This document shows positions 6,798 through 15,175 of a stretch of DNA of 37,989 nt, in pieces (the first letter of the stretch is position 1; every line of letters begins with the position of its first letter). Location: NCBI GenBank assembly GCA_028280815.1, contig JANQLC010000010.1:1-37989 (forward strand), given 5' to 3'. This DNA comes from Flavobacteriales bacterium. GTDB lineage: Bacteria > Bacteroidota > Bacteroidia > Flavobacteriales > JANQLC01. The notes beneath the pieces are model-generated. The model was given only the letters and a program-made list of their open reading frames with translations, made no database searches and had not been told where the DNA came from. Both the position numbers and the translations under genes were made by a program.

Positions 6798-7305
6798 TTA
6801 TACGCTCTCAAAGTCGATCCCCACACCCCGCATTTGGAGTACTGCGTTAGTCTTTAATGAAACCTTTCCCTCGAATGATCTGTCCAATGCGATCACTTTT
6901 TGGGGCCCTGCTCGGATGATGGCATCGGTGATTCCGGCGGTCGCCTCTTCCAGCATCAACACCAACCCACTCAAGTTGATGCAGTAGCCGCAATTCCCCG
7001 ATTCTCTCGGGTTGTGGATATGCGTGTCGCAATTCCCCTCCTTTGGAGGGGAATTTTTTTCTATGTAGCTGTTGAGGTCGAGGCCGGATTTCAGCACCTC
7101 GAGATTTTCACCCTCGATAAATATGTTTTCGGCGCAATCGAAATCCGTTGACGCACCCCGACCGGGAATCAGGGTTCCAGTGGACGGCATTTGCAAGGCT
7201 CGAAAAGCATCCGATTTACCCGCCCAATTTAAAACGTAACGCTCATCCCGAAAATACTTCGGACATCCAAGCCTTGAGTTGCCTCAGTAGGACGTCTTTG
7301 GGCAT
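6798..7305 (-). pseudogene. Type III-like DNA methyltransferase (Mod), internally deleted
   Basis: The N-terminal part begins MPKDVLLRQLKAWMSEVFSG (7305 down). After one frameshift near 7245 it continues DERYVLNWAGKSDAFRALQM and then STDFDCAENIFIEGENLEVL. This matches the type III Mod start, where ERYxxxWxGKxxA and ENLxIEGDNLEVLK precede the catalytic DPPYN. The catalytic motif and about 400 residues are missing. The frame passes through junk, including a perfect hairpin at 7031-7055, and resumes with the Mod C-terminus TDAIIRAGPQKVIALDRSFE, then VSLKTNAVLQMRGVGIDFES and a stop at 6798. An open stretch in another frame just downstream (AYKWETLDRRWAKSTADEPI, to ~6690) may be further debris. 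Non-functional as a methyltransferase. Confidence 0.75.
7031..7060 (+). other. Perfect 11-bp hairpin followed by a T run
   Basis: AATTCCCCTCC (7031-7041) pairs perfectly with GGAGGGGAATT (7045-7055) around a TTT loop, and five further T follow on the + strand. By shape it is a rho-independent terminator for + transcripts, but no + gene precedes it. The CCCCTCCTTTGGAGGGG core is a common intergenic repeat in Bacteroidota. Here it lies within the deletion scar of the Mod pseudogene, so it may mark a mobile or recombinogenic repeat. Confidence 0.6.
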
Positions 7306-7498
7306 CTGTGATTCTCCTGTCATAACTTAAATCCTCAGTTTATCAGCTCGCCAATGCCTGTCTGTGCGCCACAACCTATCGGTCATTCACGGGTGCCAAG
7401 CTTTCATTTGGCGCCTAAAGCTACGAAATAGCTGCCTTTTTCAAGCTGCTTGTGCAGGCCTGATCAGGCCGGGTTTCGAGAGCGGGACAGCGTGGTAC

Positions 7499-8392
7499 TC
7501 ACCGGCTTTTTATAGCGCTTTTTTGCGTTTTCTCCTGGCTGATTAGATAAATCCCCAGCAAAATGACGAATGCGGCCACCAGCTGATACCGGTTAAAGCG
7601 TTCCCCATCCAATACAGCCCACAGTATGGAAACGAGCGGTATCAGATAGCTCAAAGAGGCGGCGAACAAAGCTGAGCTGAGTTGGAGCAGTTTATAAAAT
7701 CCCAAATAGGCTAAGGCTGTGCCTACTATGGACAAAAGGGCTATAGCAGCTAAGCTCTGATAGGTGGTCGCATGGAATCCGAGGTTTTGAAAGTCAGCGG
7801 CCGTTAGCACGATCAGTGCTGGGATCATGATAAGACTGAACGATCCGGTGGTGATAACCAAGGGTTTGAGGTGTCCCAACCAGTTTTTTGCGACGTTGAC
7901 AGCCAGTCCGTAAAACAGGGTAGCGAGGACGATCAATCCCACGTGAAACAGCGATATGGGTTGGTTGAGCGAATCGCCCGAGCGGATCAAGTACCAGCTG
8001 CCCAACAGCCCGATGAGAACGCCAAGCAGTTGTATCAGCTTGGGTTTTTCACCGAATAAAGCCAAGCCGGTGAGCAGCGTAAACAAGGGGACCAAGGTAT
8101 TTAGCACACCGGTCACACCACTCGGTACTTCGGTCTGTGCAAAGGCGAAGAGAAAAGCGGGGGAGAGCTCGAGAGCCCCAGCCATAGCCAACCAAAAATA
8201 GTCCCGCCTGCGAAGGTTTTTAAGCTGCTTAAAACCCAGCGGCAATAAAAAGAGCCCGGTGATGAGGATGCGCAGCGCGCCGAGCTGGATGGGCGTGAAA
8301 GCCAGCAGACTCTTTTTGATCAAGATGAAAGAGCTGCCCCAAATGATGGATAACGCGATGAGTAATCCCCATTTTGAATAAGTCTTGGACAT
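7499..8392 (-). CDS. EamA/DMT-family transporter (intact)
   Basis: The 297-residue protein contains two EamA domains of five helices each. The first covers residues ~5-140 (WGLLIALSIIWGSSFILIKK opening, LGALRILITGLFLLP, FLFAFAQTEVPSGVTGVLNT). The second covers ~155-292, ending FVILLGIYLISQEKTQ. The family exports small metabolites or amino acids across the inner membrane; the substrate cannot be told from sequence. The frame stays open upstream to 8743, but MSKTYSKWGLL at 8392 is the natural start because it immediately precedes the first helix. It is divergent from the HMA lipoprotein gene and close to a dead EamA paralogue. Confidence 0.85.
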   Translation of the reverse strand: MSKTYSKWGLLIALSIIWGSSFILIKKSLLAFTPIQLGALRILITGLFLLPLGFKQLKNLRRRDYFWLAMAGALELSPAFLFAFAQTEVPSGVTGVLNTLVPLFTLLTGLALFGEKPKLIQLLGVLIGLLGSWYLIRSGDSLNQPISLFHVGLIVLATLFYGLAVNVAKNWLGHLKPLVITTGSFSLIMIPALIVLTAADFQNLGFHATTYQSLAAIALLSIVGTALAYLGFYKLLQLSSALFAASLSYLIPLVSILWAVLDGERFNRYQLVAAFVILLGIYLISQEKTQKSAIKSR

Positions 8393-8437
8393 GGGCAATT
8401 TTTCAGCAAAAAAACGAATTCTTTTACATATAGCCTT

Positions 8438-8445
8438 TAGATTTG
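8438..8445 (+). promoter_or_regulatory. Bacteroidota -7 box (TAGATTTG) for the HMA lipoprotein-ctaA pair
   Basis: TAGATTTG fits TAnnTTTG and ends 20 nt before the ATG at 8466, predicting a leader of about 15 nt. No clear -33 element. Confidence 0.5.
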
Positions 8446-8465
8446 CAGTTGAAAAACTTTTGAGC

Positions 8466-8822
8466 ATGAAAGGTACTACGGTCTTATTTTTCGCCGCTTT
8501 GACGCTAACTGCTTGCCAACCCAAACCGGCGCCCAAACGCATGGCAATTCCCACCCATACCGCTGAGAGAAAACCCCAGGTCGAGGCGGTGGCCAATGCG
8601 AAAGTCGAGATGAAAATCGAAGGTATGATGTGTGAGATGGGATGTGCCCGAAGGATCCAACAAAAGCTAAACGAGGCGCCGGGCGTGACAGAGGCGATCG
8701 TCAATTTCAAGGCCAAAGCAGCGACGGTTGCCTTCGATAGCACGCAAACCGATACCCGCGCATTGGCTCAGGTGGTAGGCGCAGCCGGTCCCTATCAGGT
8801 GAACGGGGTGACCCGCCTGTAG
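8466..8822 (+). CDS. HMA (heavy-metal-associated) domain lipoprotein, probable copper chaperone
   Basis: A 118-residue protein with a short signal peptide and lipobox LTLTAC (Cys17), a Pro/Ala-rich linker, and a single HMA domain at about residues 46-118. The metal site reads GMMCEMGC (Cys56, Cys60). That is CxxxC rather than the usual CxxC, a variant I recall from other Bacteroidota HMA lipoproteins. The rest of the ferredoxin-like fold is present: ARRIQQKLNEAPGVTEAIVN and AATVAFDSTQTD. Its stop codon touches the ATG of heme A synthase (TAGATG), so the two are translationally coupled. I infer a lipid-anchored, periplasm-facing carrier of copper for cytochrome oxidase assembly; metal specificity is unproven. 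Confidence 0.8.
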   Translation: MKGTTVLFFAALTLTACQPKPAPKRMAIPTHTAERKPQVEAVANAKVEMKIEGMMCEMGCARRIQQKLNEAPGVTEAIVNFKAKAATVAFDSTQTDTRALAQVVGAAGPYQVNGVTRL

Positions 8823-9851
8823 ATGTCACAACGCTTCTTCCGGTCTTGGGTGTACTTTTGCTTGGTGCTCGTCTATTTGGTCGTCTCGGCAGGCGCTGCC
8901 GTGCGCATGACTGGCTCGGGCATGGGATGCCCCGATTGGCCTAAGTGTTTTGGACATTACCTCCCGCCCACAGATGAGACACAATTGCTTTGGAAACCGG
9001 AAAAGTCTTTTCGCAAAGGGCAGCTCATCATTCGCGATTCAGCCCTGTTTTCCGCCGTGCGCGACCTGCGGACGGGCGTTGATTACAACCCGGCCAACTG
9101 GCGGCGATACACCCGACACGACTATGTGGCTTTTAACGCCTACCACACTTGGATGGAATATGTCAACCGACTCGTCGGCGCGCTGGCCGGACTAACGGTC
9201 TTGGCACTCGCGGTCTTTTCCCTCTTTGTGAAAAGAAGCCCGAAATACACCGTCGGGCTCAGTTGGCTCGCCATGTCACTCATGGGATTGCAAGCCTGGC
9301 TCGGTGCCCTGGTGGTCTATAGCACTTTACAAGCGATAAAAATCAGCTTACACATGCTGATGGCATGGATCGTCATCGCCGTCTTGTTATTGATCTATGC
9401 GCGCTGCAACCCGACGCAAGCCCCATCACCCGATAAAAGCCTGAGGCGAATCGCCCGGGTCGCATGGCTCGTCTTTCTGATTCAAGCCCTGTTGGGCACC
9501 CAGACCCGGCAGCTCGTCGATGTGGAGTCTGCTGCGCACCCCCTCAATCCATCGGAATGGCTCGCAGATCCATCAGCCTTCTTTTACGCGCACCGCAGCT
9601 TTTCGATTCTGGTGCTCTGTGCCTATGCATACCTGCTTTACAAGACGCGGATCTGCCTTAAAATAAGAGATAACCGCATCGCCTTGCTCTTCGGCCTTTT
9701 GCTCGTCGAAGCCGCAGCTGGTGTTGCGATGACCTATTTGTCTTTCCCGTTTGGTGTGCAAGCCCTCCATCTCGTGCTGGCCAGCCTGGTATTTGGCCTG
9801 GGATTTTACATCTGGATAAAGCCCCCACAAGCACTGATGAATCAGTCCTGA
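8823..9851 (+). CDS. ctaA: Heme A synthase (COX15/CtaA family)
   Basis: This 342-residue polytopic protein oxidises heme O to heme A for aa3-type cytochrome oxidase in the inner membrane. The N-terminus has the family signature GAAVRMTGSGMGCPDWPKCF (residues ~24-43), and a periplasmic loop follows. Four helix histidines expected to bind the two hemes are visible in YHTWMEYVNRLVGALAG, KISLHMLMAW, YAHRSFSILV and VQALHLVLASLVFG. It is longer than Bacillus CtaA and closer to COX15-type members, thanks to the extended first loop. It starts directly at the stop of the HMA lipoprotein gene. It implies aerobic respiration with heme A; no other oxidase genes are in the window. Confidence 0.93.
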   Translation: MSQRFFRSWVYFCLVLVYLVVSAGAAVRMTGSGMGCPDWPKCFGHYLPPTDETQLLWKPEKSFRKGQLIIRDSALFSAVRDLRTGVDYNPANWRRYTRHDYVAFNAYHTWMEYVNRLVGALAGLTVLALAVFSLFVKRSPKYTVGLSWLAMSLMGLQAWLGALVVYSTLQAIKISLHMLMAWIVIAVLLLIYARCNPTQAPSPDKSLRRIARVAWLVFLIQALLGTQTRQLVDVESAAHPLNPSEWLADPSAFFYAHRSFSILVLCAYAYLLYKTRICLKIRDNRIALLFGLLLVEAAAGVAMTYLSFPFGVQALHLVLASLVFGLGFYIWIKPPQALMNQS

Positions 9852-9981
9852 GCTGGTGCCCTGTCAAGAGGCATATTTTGACTTGCTCACTCACGGCCCT
9901 GTTTTTGATATGTGGAGGCGCCGATGGTTTGAATACGCGTACTGGGTCATATGCCAAATGCTACACCACGTCCAACCGAGC

Positions 9982-10620
9982 TCAATCTGCCCATTTGAGG
10001 GTTTCCATCAGGTGTCCGATGTCTTTTTTCAGGTATTCAATGGCGGGTTGTAGGCTATCCGGATTGGGTGTGGTATAGAAGTATAGAGAACCCGATAGCA
10101 GGTGTCTCGTACGGTCGGAAGCGTAAAATTGTACGTTGGAAGCCGCTGGCCCGCCCACGCGAAACAGCATCCCATATACGCTGTCGCTTGGATTGACATA
10201 GGGCTGACCGGAGATGTAACTCGCCTTTATCGCGTGTTTATAGGTGAATTTTTCCACTTCTCGAATCAACGCTTTGTAATTCCCCCTTATGTTTTTGTAG
10301 GTCAAATAGAGGGTGGCTTTCATATTTGGATACTTCAAGTTGTACCAGTAGGCATTGCTGGCCTGCTCGGCTTTGGCGTAGATGGATTTTTCAAAGGAGA
10401 AGGGGCAACCCCTTGGCGAAAAGCGCGTATATACGGCTTTGGGGTATTCGAGTCGCAGCTGTCCCATAGGCTTGGGCAAAGGGGGATGACAGGCTGCGAG
10501 CAGTCCCATACAAGAGACAAGCCCCATATAGCGTACCTCAGGCCTGCTGCTCGACCGGGGTGATTTATCTGAAACCAATGCTTTACAAACCTTATATGCA
10601 ACTGGGGTTGTCATTTCCAC
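9982..10620 (-). CDS. gldD: Gliding motility lipoprotein GldD
   Basis: The protein follows the GldD pattern: LPKPMGQLRLEYPKAVYTRF, CPFSFEKSIYAKAEQ, YWYNLKYPNMKATLYLTYKN, EVEKFTYKHAIKASYI, SVYGMLFRVGGPAASNVQFY, LLSGSLYFYTTPNPDSLQPA and IGHLMETLKWAD at the end. GldD is an outer-envelope lipoprotein required for gliding and type IX secretion in Bacteroidota. The lipobox is GLLAAC. The internal ATG at 10527 would leave a signal peptide with no positive charge, and a TATATTTG promoter box lies at 10659-10666, so I prefer the start at 10620 (or 10614); 10527 remains possible. Its usual neighbours (gldE, ssb, mutY) are absent here. It is convergent with ctaA. Confidence 0.85.
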   Translation of the reverse strand: MEMTTPVAYKVCKALVSDKSPRSSSRPEVRYMGLVSCMGLLAACHPPLPKPMGQLRLEYPKAVYTRFSPRGCPFSFEKSIYAKAEQASNAYWYNLKYPNMKATLYLTYKNIRGNYKALIREVEKFTYKHAIKASYISGQPYVNPSDSVYGMLFRVGGPAASNVQFYASDRTRHLLSGSLYFYTTPNPDSLQPAIEYLKKDIGHLMETLKWAD

Positions 10621-10658
10621 AACTCAAATGCGCCCGAGCAGCGGATTCTCTACAAGTG

Positions 10659-10666
10659 CAAATATA
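10659..10666 (-). promoter_or_regulatory. Bacteroidota -7 box (TATATTTG) for gldD
   Basis: On the - strand TATATTTG matches TAnnTTTG, about 39 nt before the upstream gldD start at 10620. No clear -33 element. Confidence 0.45.
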
Positions 10667-11269
10667 AAAAGACTGCTGAGGGAGCATGGTTTTGTAAACG
10701 GTTGAATGCGCAATGCATAGCTGAGGTGGAGGGAGGTGTATGCGAATTGAAGAGATAGGCTTCCAAAATCCCACTGTGCGCCGCCGAGCTGAGAAAAAAC
10801 GATTTGATTTCTACAAAAAATGTAATAGTGGTTGATACTCGATTTTTCAAATTTTTTGCTGGTTTTAAACAACTTTTCTCAGCCGCAAAATGCCAGCTTT
10901 ACTCGTGAATTGGCGTGTGAAAGCGAGGGACTTACATCTGTTCTTTATGGCAACGCCTGTGCTGGTGTGATCGGGTAGAAGAAAATTTGACCGAATTAAA
11001 AATACCCGAATCTATAAAAAACTATGGGCTAATACGGGACTTAAAAAGTGCACGCGGATCTGACCTCGAGATCGAGACCTATAATGGAGATAATTCAACA
11101 CGCGCAGATTGGGATTCCACTCAACCTGCTGCAGATAGATGCCGTGAACACCCGCCATATTGAGCCATTAAAGCAGTCCTTGTCTTTTGCCTCGTACCCA
11201 CCACAACGTCGATCAAGCGAGGTCAGCAATGCTGGATTTTGTCGCATGCTCAAATGGATAGCGTCGGCT
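10667..11269. other. Gene-free stretch, nothing recognised
   Basis: About 600 nt without a credible gene. Short frames on both strands have no familiar motif. The words CACAACGTCGATCAA (about 11202-11216, +) also occur in the dispersed stem-loop repeat at 2661-2757 (read on -), so a decayed copy of that element may lie around 11185-11230. Confidence 0.4.
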
Positions 11270-11705
11270 AAAAATGTAGTTTTTATCTCTTTGCACGTAC
11301 CCCATATGGCTATTTGAAAAGTCAGCCTCAATTTTTTGTGTTTATCCCCTATGGGGGTCTAAAACCCCAGCCTTATCTTTCTGTGCTGTAGGGCATCTAA
11401 AAATGAGGCTTATTTTTCTTGTCCTATGTGGCGTGAAAGCAGGACTCGTCCCTATGGTCGGTCCCGCTGACTTTTATTAGGCGGTGAAATAAAAACCTCG
11501 AATTTATTCTCTTGCGTTTATCCCGTTTGGGGCTCAGTTTAAAAAGTCGGTTCTGTTTTTCCCTTCGGGCTGCGCTGAAAACTGCGGTTTACGCCTTTGT
11601 CCTCCTGCTGTATGCAGTTGCAAAAGCCCTCTTATCTCTGTTCCCGTTTGACAGCCTGAAAGGCTGATCTCATCTTTTTATCTTTATTCTGTGGGGTTAA
11701 AAATA
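11270..11705 (+). repeat. Degenerate tandem-repeat array downstream of accC
   Basis: About ten units of 36-55 nt read on the + strand as GGCTTATTTTTTG-like start, TTTGTCC or TTTATCC centre, and TTTGAAAAG or TTTAAAAAG end. Examples are GGCTTATTTTTCTTGTCCTA, CGTTTATCCCGTTTGGGGCT and TTTACGCCTTTGTCC. This is the same family as 2519-3440 but in the opposite orientation. It ends about 7 nt before the accC stop codon, so the strand rich in G/T is antisense to accC. Confidence 0.7.
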
Positions 11706-11711
11706 GGCGCC

Positions 11712-13088
11712 TTATCCCTCATCTTCTTCGTACTTGAATCGCGGGTCGGGCACAAAATCCTCTAAGTATTCTGTCGTATAGTCCCCCGTTGCGAAGGCAT
11801 CCTCGCGCAACAACTGCCTGTGAAAAGGGATGGTCGTCCTCACACCGCCGATCACAAACTCATCCAAGGCGCGCTTCATCTTACTAATCGATTCTTCGCG
11901 GGTTTGCGCCGTTGCGATCAATTTTGCAATCATGCTATCGTAAAAAGGGGGGATGTTATAGCCGGAATACGCATGTGTGTCGATTCGAATACCATGTCCC
12001 CCCGGCGCGTGAAAATCGGTAATCGTTCCCGGAGAGGGGCGAAATCCGCTATAGGGGTCTTCGGCGTTGATGCGACATTCGATGGAATGCAGTTTGGGCT
12101 CGTAATTCTTCCCGCTGATCGGAGTGCCGGAAGCCACGAGAATCTGTTCTCTAATCAGATCGTAATCAATCACTTGTTCAGTTATCGGATGTTCCACTTG
12201 AATGCGGGTATTCATCTCCATAAAATAGAAGTTTCGGTCTTTATCAACCAAAAACTCCACGGTTCCAGCTCCTTCATACCCGATGTGCTTTGCGCCCCGA
12301 ATAGCCGCTTCACCCATACGCCTACGCAAGTCTTCAGTCATAAAAGGGGAAGGGGTTTCCTCCAACAATTTTTGATGCCGACGCTGAATCGAACAATCCC
12401 TTTCCGACAAGTGACAGAGCTTTCCGTACTGATCACCGACGACCTGAATTTCTATATGCCGCGGATCGACGATTCGTTTTTCCATATAGACATCTGCATT
12501 ACCAAAGGCGGCCTTAGCCTCCGTGCGAGCCGAATCCCAGGCTTTTTCGAGCTCCCCCTTAGACCCGATGGCGCGCATGCCTTTCCCCCCCCCACCGGCC
12601 GTGGCCTTCATCATGACGGGGTAGCCGATCTCCTCGGCAACCCGCTTTGCTTCTCTCAAGTCCTTTAAGATGCCATCCGAACCCGGTACGAGGGGCACTT
12701 CAGCAGCCCGCATGGTTGCTTTGGCTTCAGCTTTGTCTCCCATGCGCGCGATCATCTCGGCAGAAGGGCCGATAAACTTTATGCTTTGCTCCTCACAAAT
12801 CCTCGAAAAGTGCGCATTTTCTGAGAGAAAACCATACCCGGGATGAATGGCGTCGGCATTGGTAATCTCTGCAGCGGAGATGATATTGGGAATTTTTAAA
12901 TACGATTCCGCACTGGACTCAGGACCAATGCAAACCGCTTCATCGGCAAAACGCACGTGCAAACTCTCCGCATCAGCTGAACTGTAAACGGCTACCGTCT
13001 TAATCCCCATTTCCCTACAGGTGCAAATGATGCGCAGAGCGATCTCGCCGCGATTGGCTATTAGAATTTTATTAAACGCCTTTGCCAT
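11712..13088 (-). CDS. accC: Acetyl-CoA carboxylase, biotin carboxylase subunit
   Basis: The 458-residue protein carries out ATP-dependent carboxylation of the biotin on AccB, the first half-reaction of malonyl-CoA synthesis for fatty acids. Visible are the N-terminal domain ([39 protein letters not shown]), the ATP-grasp glycine loop [12 protein letters not shown] near residue 160, the biotin carboxylase signature [17 protein letters not shown] with catalytic Glu and Arg, and the C-terminal domain ([20 protein letters not shown]). The frame is open further upstream into accB, but [15 protein letters not shown] at 13088 is the family start. It follows accB by 7 nt and is surely co-transcribed. 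Confidence 0.96.
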   Translation of the reverse strand: MAKAFNKILIANRGEIALRIICTCREMGIKTVAVYSSADAESLHVRFADEAVCIGPESSAESYLKIPNIISAAEITNADAIHPGYGFLSENAHFSRICEEQSIKFIGPSAEMIARMGDKAEAKATMRAAEVPLVPGSDGILKDLREAKRVAEEIGYPVMMKATAGGGGKGMRAIGSKGELEKAWDSARTEAKAAFGNADVYMEKRIVDPRHIEIQVVGDQYGKLCHLSERDCSIQRRHQKLLEETPSPFMTEDLRRRMGEAAIRGAKHIGYEGAGTVEFLVDKDRNFYFMEMNTRIQVEHPITEQVIDYDLIREQILVASGTPISGKNYEPKLHSIECRINAEDPYSGFRPSPGTITDFHAPGGHGIRIDTHAYSGYNIPPFYDSMIAKLIATAQTREESISKMKRALDEFVIGGVRTTIPFHRQLLREDAFATGDYTTEYLEDFVPDPRFKYEEDEG

Positions 13089-13095
13089 GGTCTCG

Positions 13096-13596
13096 CTAGG
13101 CCTTAGAGGGGTCAACCAGAAATAGCGGTTGATCGTATTCCACAGGGGAGTTATCCGCCGCCAATACCTCAACGATTTTACCGGCTACTTCGCTCTCTAT
13201 TTCATTGAAGAGTTTCATCGCTTCAATGACGCAGACCACATCGCCCGGCCCTACTTCGCTACCCACCTTTACAAAGACCTCTTTATCGGGTGAAGGACGG
13301 CGGTAAAAAGTACCTATCATCGGAGACTTAATGGTGATGAGCCCACCGTTGGATTCTCCTTCCTCCTTTTCTCCAGGCGTCTCGACGCGACTCTTCTGCG
13401 GGGCTTCAGCACCTGGAGCCTGTTGGGGTACGACAGGTTGAAAACTCGGAGCAGGGAATGCCTGGGTGGCAGTCTGTGGATCTCGCTCAGCGCTGGTTTT
13501 AATCGTGATCTCAAAGTCGGCTGTTTTGAGTTTTATCTCACCGACGCCCGACTTGGCGACAAACTTTATCAGGCTTTGTATTTCTTTCAAATCCAT
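13096..13596 (-). CDS. accB: Acetyl-CoA carboxylase biotin carboxyl carrier protein
   Basis: This 166-residue carrier shuttles carboxybiotin between AccC and the carboxyltransferase. The N-terminal region ([20 protein letters not shown] and [14 protein letters not shown]) is followed by a Pro/Ala/Gln-rich flexible linker (~40-85) and a biotinyl domain (~88-166). That domain contains [19 protein letters not shown] and the biotinylation site [12 protein letters not shown] with Lys128. The start at MDLKEIQ (13596) is chosen over an in-frame upstream MWNISK because it matches the family. It sits between rpmF and accC. In many Bacteroidota fabH lies between rpmF and accB; it is absent here. Confidence 0.95.
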   Translation of the reverse strand: MDLKEIQSLIKFVAKSGVGEIKLKTADFEITIKTSAERDPQTATQAFPAPSFQPVVPQQAPGAEAPQKSRVETPGEKEEGESNGGLITIKSPMIGTFYRRPSPDKEVFVKVGSEVGPGDVVCVIEAMKLFNEIESEVAGKIVEVLAADNSPVEYDQPLFLVDPSKA

Positions 13597-13678
13597 AGTA
13601 TAGGGCAAAAGATTGGTCTTGTCAGAGCCAAATTTAGAAATATTCCACAAGCCCTCGCTTAAAAAGGTCGATCAAGAC

Positions 13679-13873
13679 TCAATCTGCTGTGTCCTCAGCA
13701 GCCACCAGCCGCTTACCCCTGTAGTACACCTCGCCTTCATACCAATACGCGCGATGCATCAAATGGGTTTCACCCGTAGTCGGACAGGTGGCCAAGCTCG
13801 GCGCAGCCGCCTTGTAGTGGGTGCGCCTCTTATCTCTCCTCGTCTTGGATTGCTTGCGTTTGGGATGTGCCAT
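13679..13873 (-). CDS. rpmF: 50S ribosomal protein L32
   Basis: A 64-residue protein with the L32 pattern [20 protein letters not shown], then [20 protein letters not shown] ending VYYRGKRL. Only one cysteine (Cys30) is present, so the zinc ribbon of some L32 proteins is not formed. It is the first gene of rpmF-accB-accC, an arrangement linking ribosome and lipid synthesis that is widespread in bacteria. The DUF177/YceD gene usually found just upstream is missing; only a short frame ending [12 protein letters not shown] faintly recalls its C-terminus. Confidence 0.94.
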   Translation of the reverse strand: MAHPKRKQSKTRRDKRRTHYKAAAPSLATCPTTGETHLMHRAYWYEGEVYYRGKRLVAAEDTAD

Positions 13874-14061
13874 CGCACCAAATCTTTAGTTTACCCAATC
13901 TTTTATCCCTCCCTACCGAGTCCATTAAATGCCATACTTCAGATTTCAGCTCACCCCCCTTTACATAGACAAAACCCAGGGTTCTCAAGGCCGAGCTGTG
14001 CAAAGCCTGTGTAGAGAAAAACAAAGCCTTATCATTTGATTTCAAACTCAAATTTGGGAGG

Positions 14062-14069
14062 CAAAGGTA
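14062..14069 (-). promoter_or_regulatory. Bacteroidota -7 box (TACCTTTG) for rpmF-accB-accC
   Basis: On the - strand TACCTTTG lies between the pdxA stop (14082) and rpmF (start 13873). This suggests that the rpmF-acc operon is separately initiated, with a leader of about 180 nt that could hold the debris of the missing DUF177 gene. Confidence 0.45.
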
Positions 14070-14081
14070 AAAAATTTTATA

Positions 14082-15134
14082 TCAATCCACCTTATGCTGG
14101 CTTCTGTAACCCGATTTCGAGTCCGATGCTTCCATTTTGCGGTTTCCATAGATCTCGATAGCGGTAAAAATGGCTCGCTCATAAGAGCCGGTCGAAGCGA
14201 CCCCCTTGCCAACGAGGTCGTAAGCTGTACCGTGATCGGGAGCCGTTCGGATGCGATTCAGTCCGGCCGTAAAGTTTACCCCTTCGTCAAAGGCCAAAGT
14301 TTTAAACGGAATTAACCCCTGATCGTGATACATGGCCAAAACCCCATCAAAATCGCGGTACATCCCGCTGCCGAAAAAACCATCGGCGGGATAGGGGCCA
14401 AAAACACATAGGCCCCGATCAAACCAATCATCGATAACCGGCGCGACGATCTGCTGATCCTGATCGCCCATCAGCCCGCGATCGCCCGCGTGCGGATTCA
14501 GGCTCAATACGGCGATCTTGGGCTTGTGGCAAACGAAATCTCGCACCAGAGTTTGACTCATCACACCAATTCCATCCCGAATCGCTTCCCGATTTATACT
14601 TTGGGTCACTTGGGAAAGGGGAATGTGTCCGGTAACCACGGCCAGCTTTAGCCTTTCTGAAACCAAAAACATAAGGCTTTCCCCCGCCAGCTCGCTTTGC
14701 AGGTATTCGGTATGCCCGGGAAAGGAGAATGCATCGCTGTGAATGCTGTGCTTATCGACCGGCGCGGTAACCAATACGTCTATGCTGCCGCGGGACAGCG
14801 CCTGCGTAGCTGCTTGTAAAGACTTGAATGCGTATGCACCAGCCGTTCGAGAGGCTGTACCCATTTCAATACGAACCGGCTTCTGCCAAATATTCACGCA
14901 ATTTATCCGACCCGATATCGCATTTTCAGCTGTGTCAATACCCATTACCTTTAGATCGCTGCCCAGCACTTTCTTATAATACGAAATCGATTTGGTCGAA
15001 CCGAATAGGATGGGCGTACAAAGCGTCTCCATGCCAGGCTTGGAAAATGTACGAATGAAGAGTTCAAGCCCAATACCGTTTAAATCCCCCGTCGTCACAC
15101 CTACTTTAATCACGCCATCTCTTCTCAATGCCAT
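14082..15134 (-). CDS. pdxA: 4-hydroxythreonine-4-phosphate dehydrogenase
   Basis: This 350-residue enzyme oxidises 4-phosphohydroxy-L-threonine in the DXP-dependent pathway to pyridoxal phosphate. Recognised by KVGVTTGDLNGIGLELFIRT at the N-terminus, TAPVDKHSIHSDAFSFPGHT (the substrate/metal His), LSLNPHAGDRGLMGDQD and MYHDQGLIPFKTLAFDEGVN (second and third metal histidines), and IRTAPDHGTAYDLVGKGVA. Length fits the family. Divergent from riboflavin synthase with only 41 nt between starts, and followed on the same strand by the rpmF operon. The PLP it helps make is used, for example, by the aminotransferase at 19696-20883. Confidence 0.95.
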   Translation of the reverse strand: MALRRDGVIKVGVTTGDLNGIGLELFIRTFSKPGMETLCTPILFGSTKSISYYKKVLGSDLKVMGIDTAENAISGRINCVNIWQKPVRIEMGTASRTAGAYAFKSLQAATQALSRGSIDVLVTAPVDKHSIHSDAFSFPGHTEYLQSELAGESLMFLVSERLKLAVVTGHIPLSQVTQSINREAIRDGIGVMSQTLVRDFVCHKPKIAVLSLNPHAGDRGLMGDQDQQIVAPVIDDWFDRGLCVFGPYPADGFFGSGMYRDFDGVLAMYHDQGLIPFKTLAFDEGVNFTAGLNRIRTAPDHGTAYDLVGKGVASTGSYERAIFTAIEIYGNRKMEASDSKSGYRSQHKVD

Positions 15135-15151
15135 AACATTTGCTAATTTTA

Positions 15152-15159
15152 CAAAGATA
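15152..15159 (-). promoter_or_regulatory. Bacteroidota -7 box (TATCTTTG) for pdxA
   Basis: TATCTTTG on the - strand ends 17 nt before the pdxA ATG, predicting a very short leader. It lies in the 41-nt divergent gap shared with ribE; a matching site for ribE is not clear. Confidence 0.5.
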
Positions 15160-15175
15160 ATTAAAAACCCAGGCC

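Noticed and set aside
10624-10872. 82-codon - strand ORF upstream of gldD
   Set aside because: Runs through the gldD promoter region, shows no known motif, and overlaps another frame of equal quality; coding status unsupported.
11820-12668. 282-codon + strand ORF opposite accC
   Set aside because: Fully antisense to a conserved enzyme, with no recognisable motif; an open antisense frame due to codon bias.
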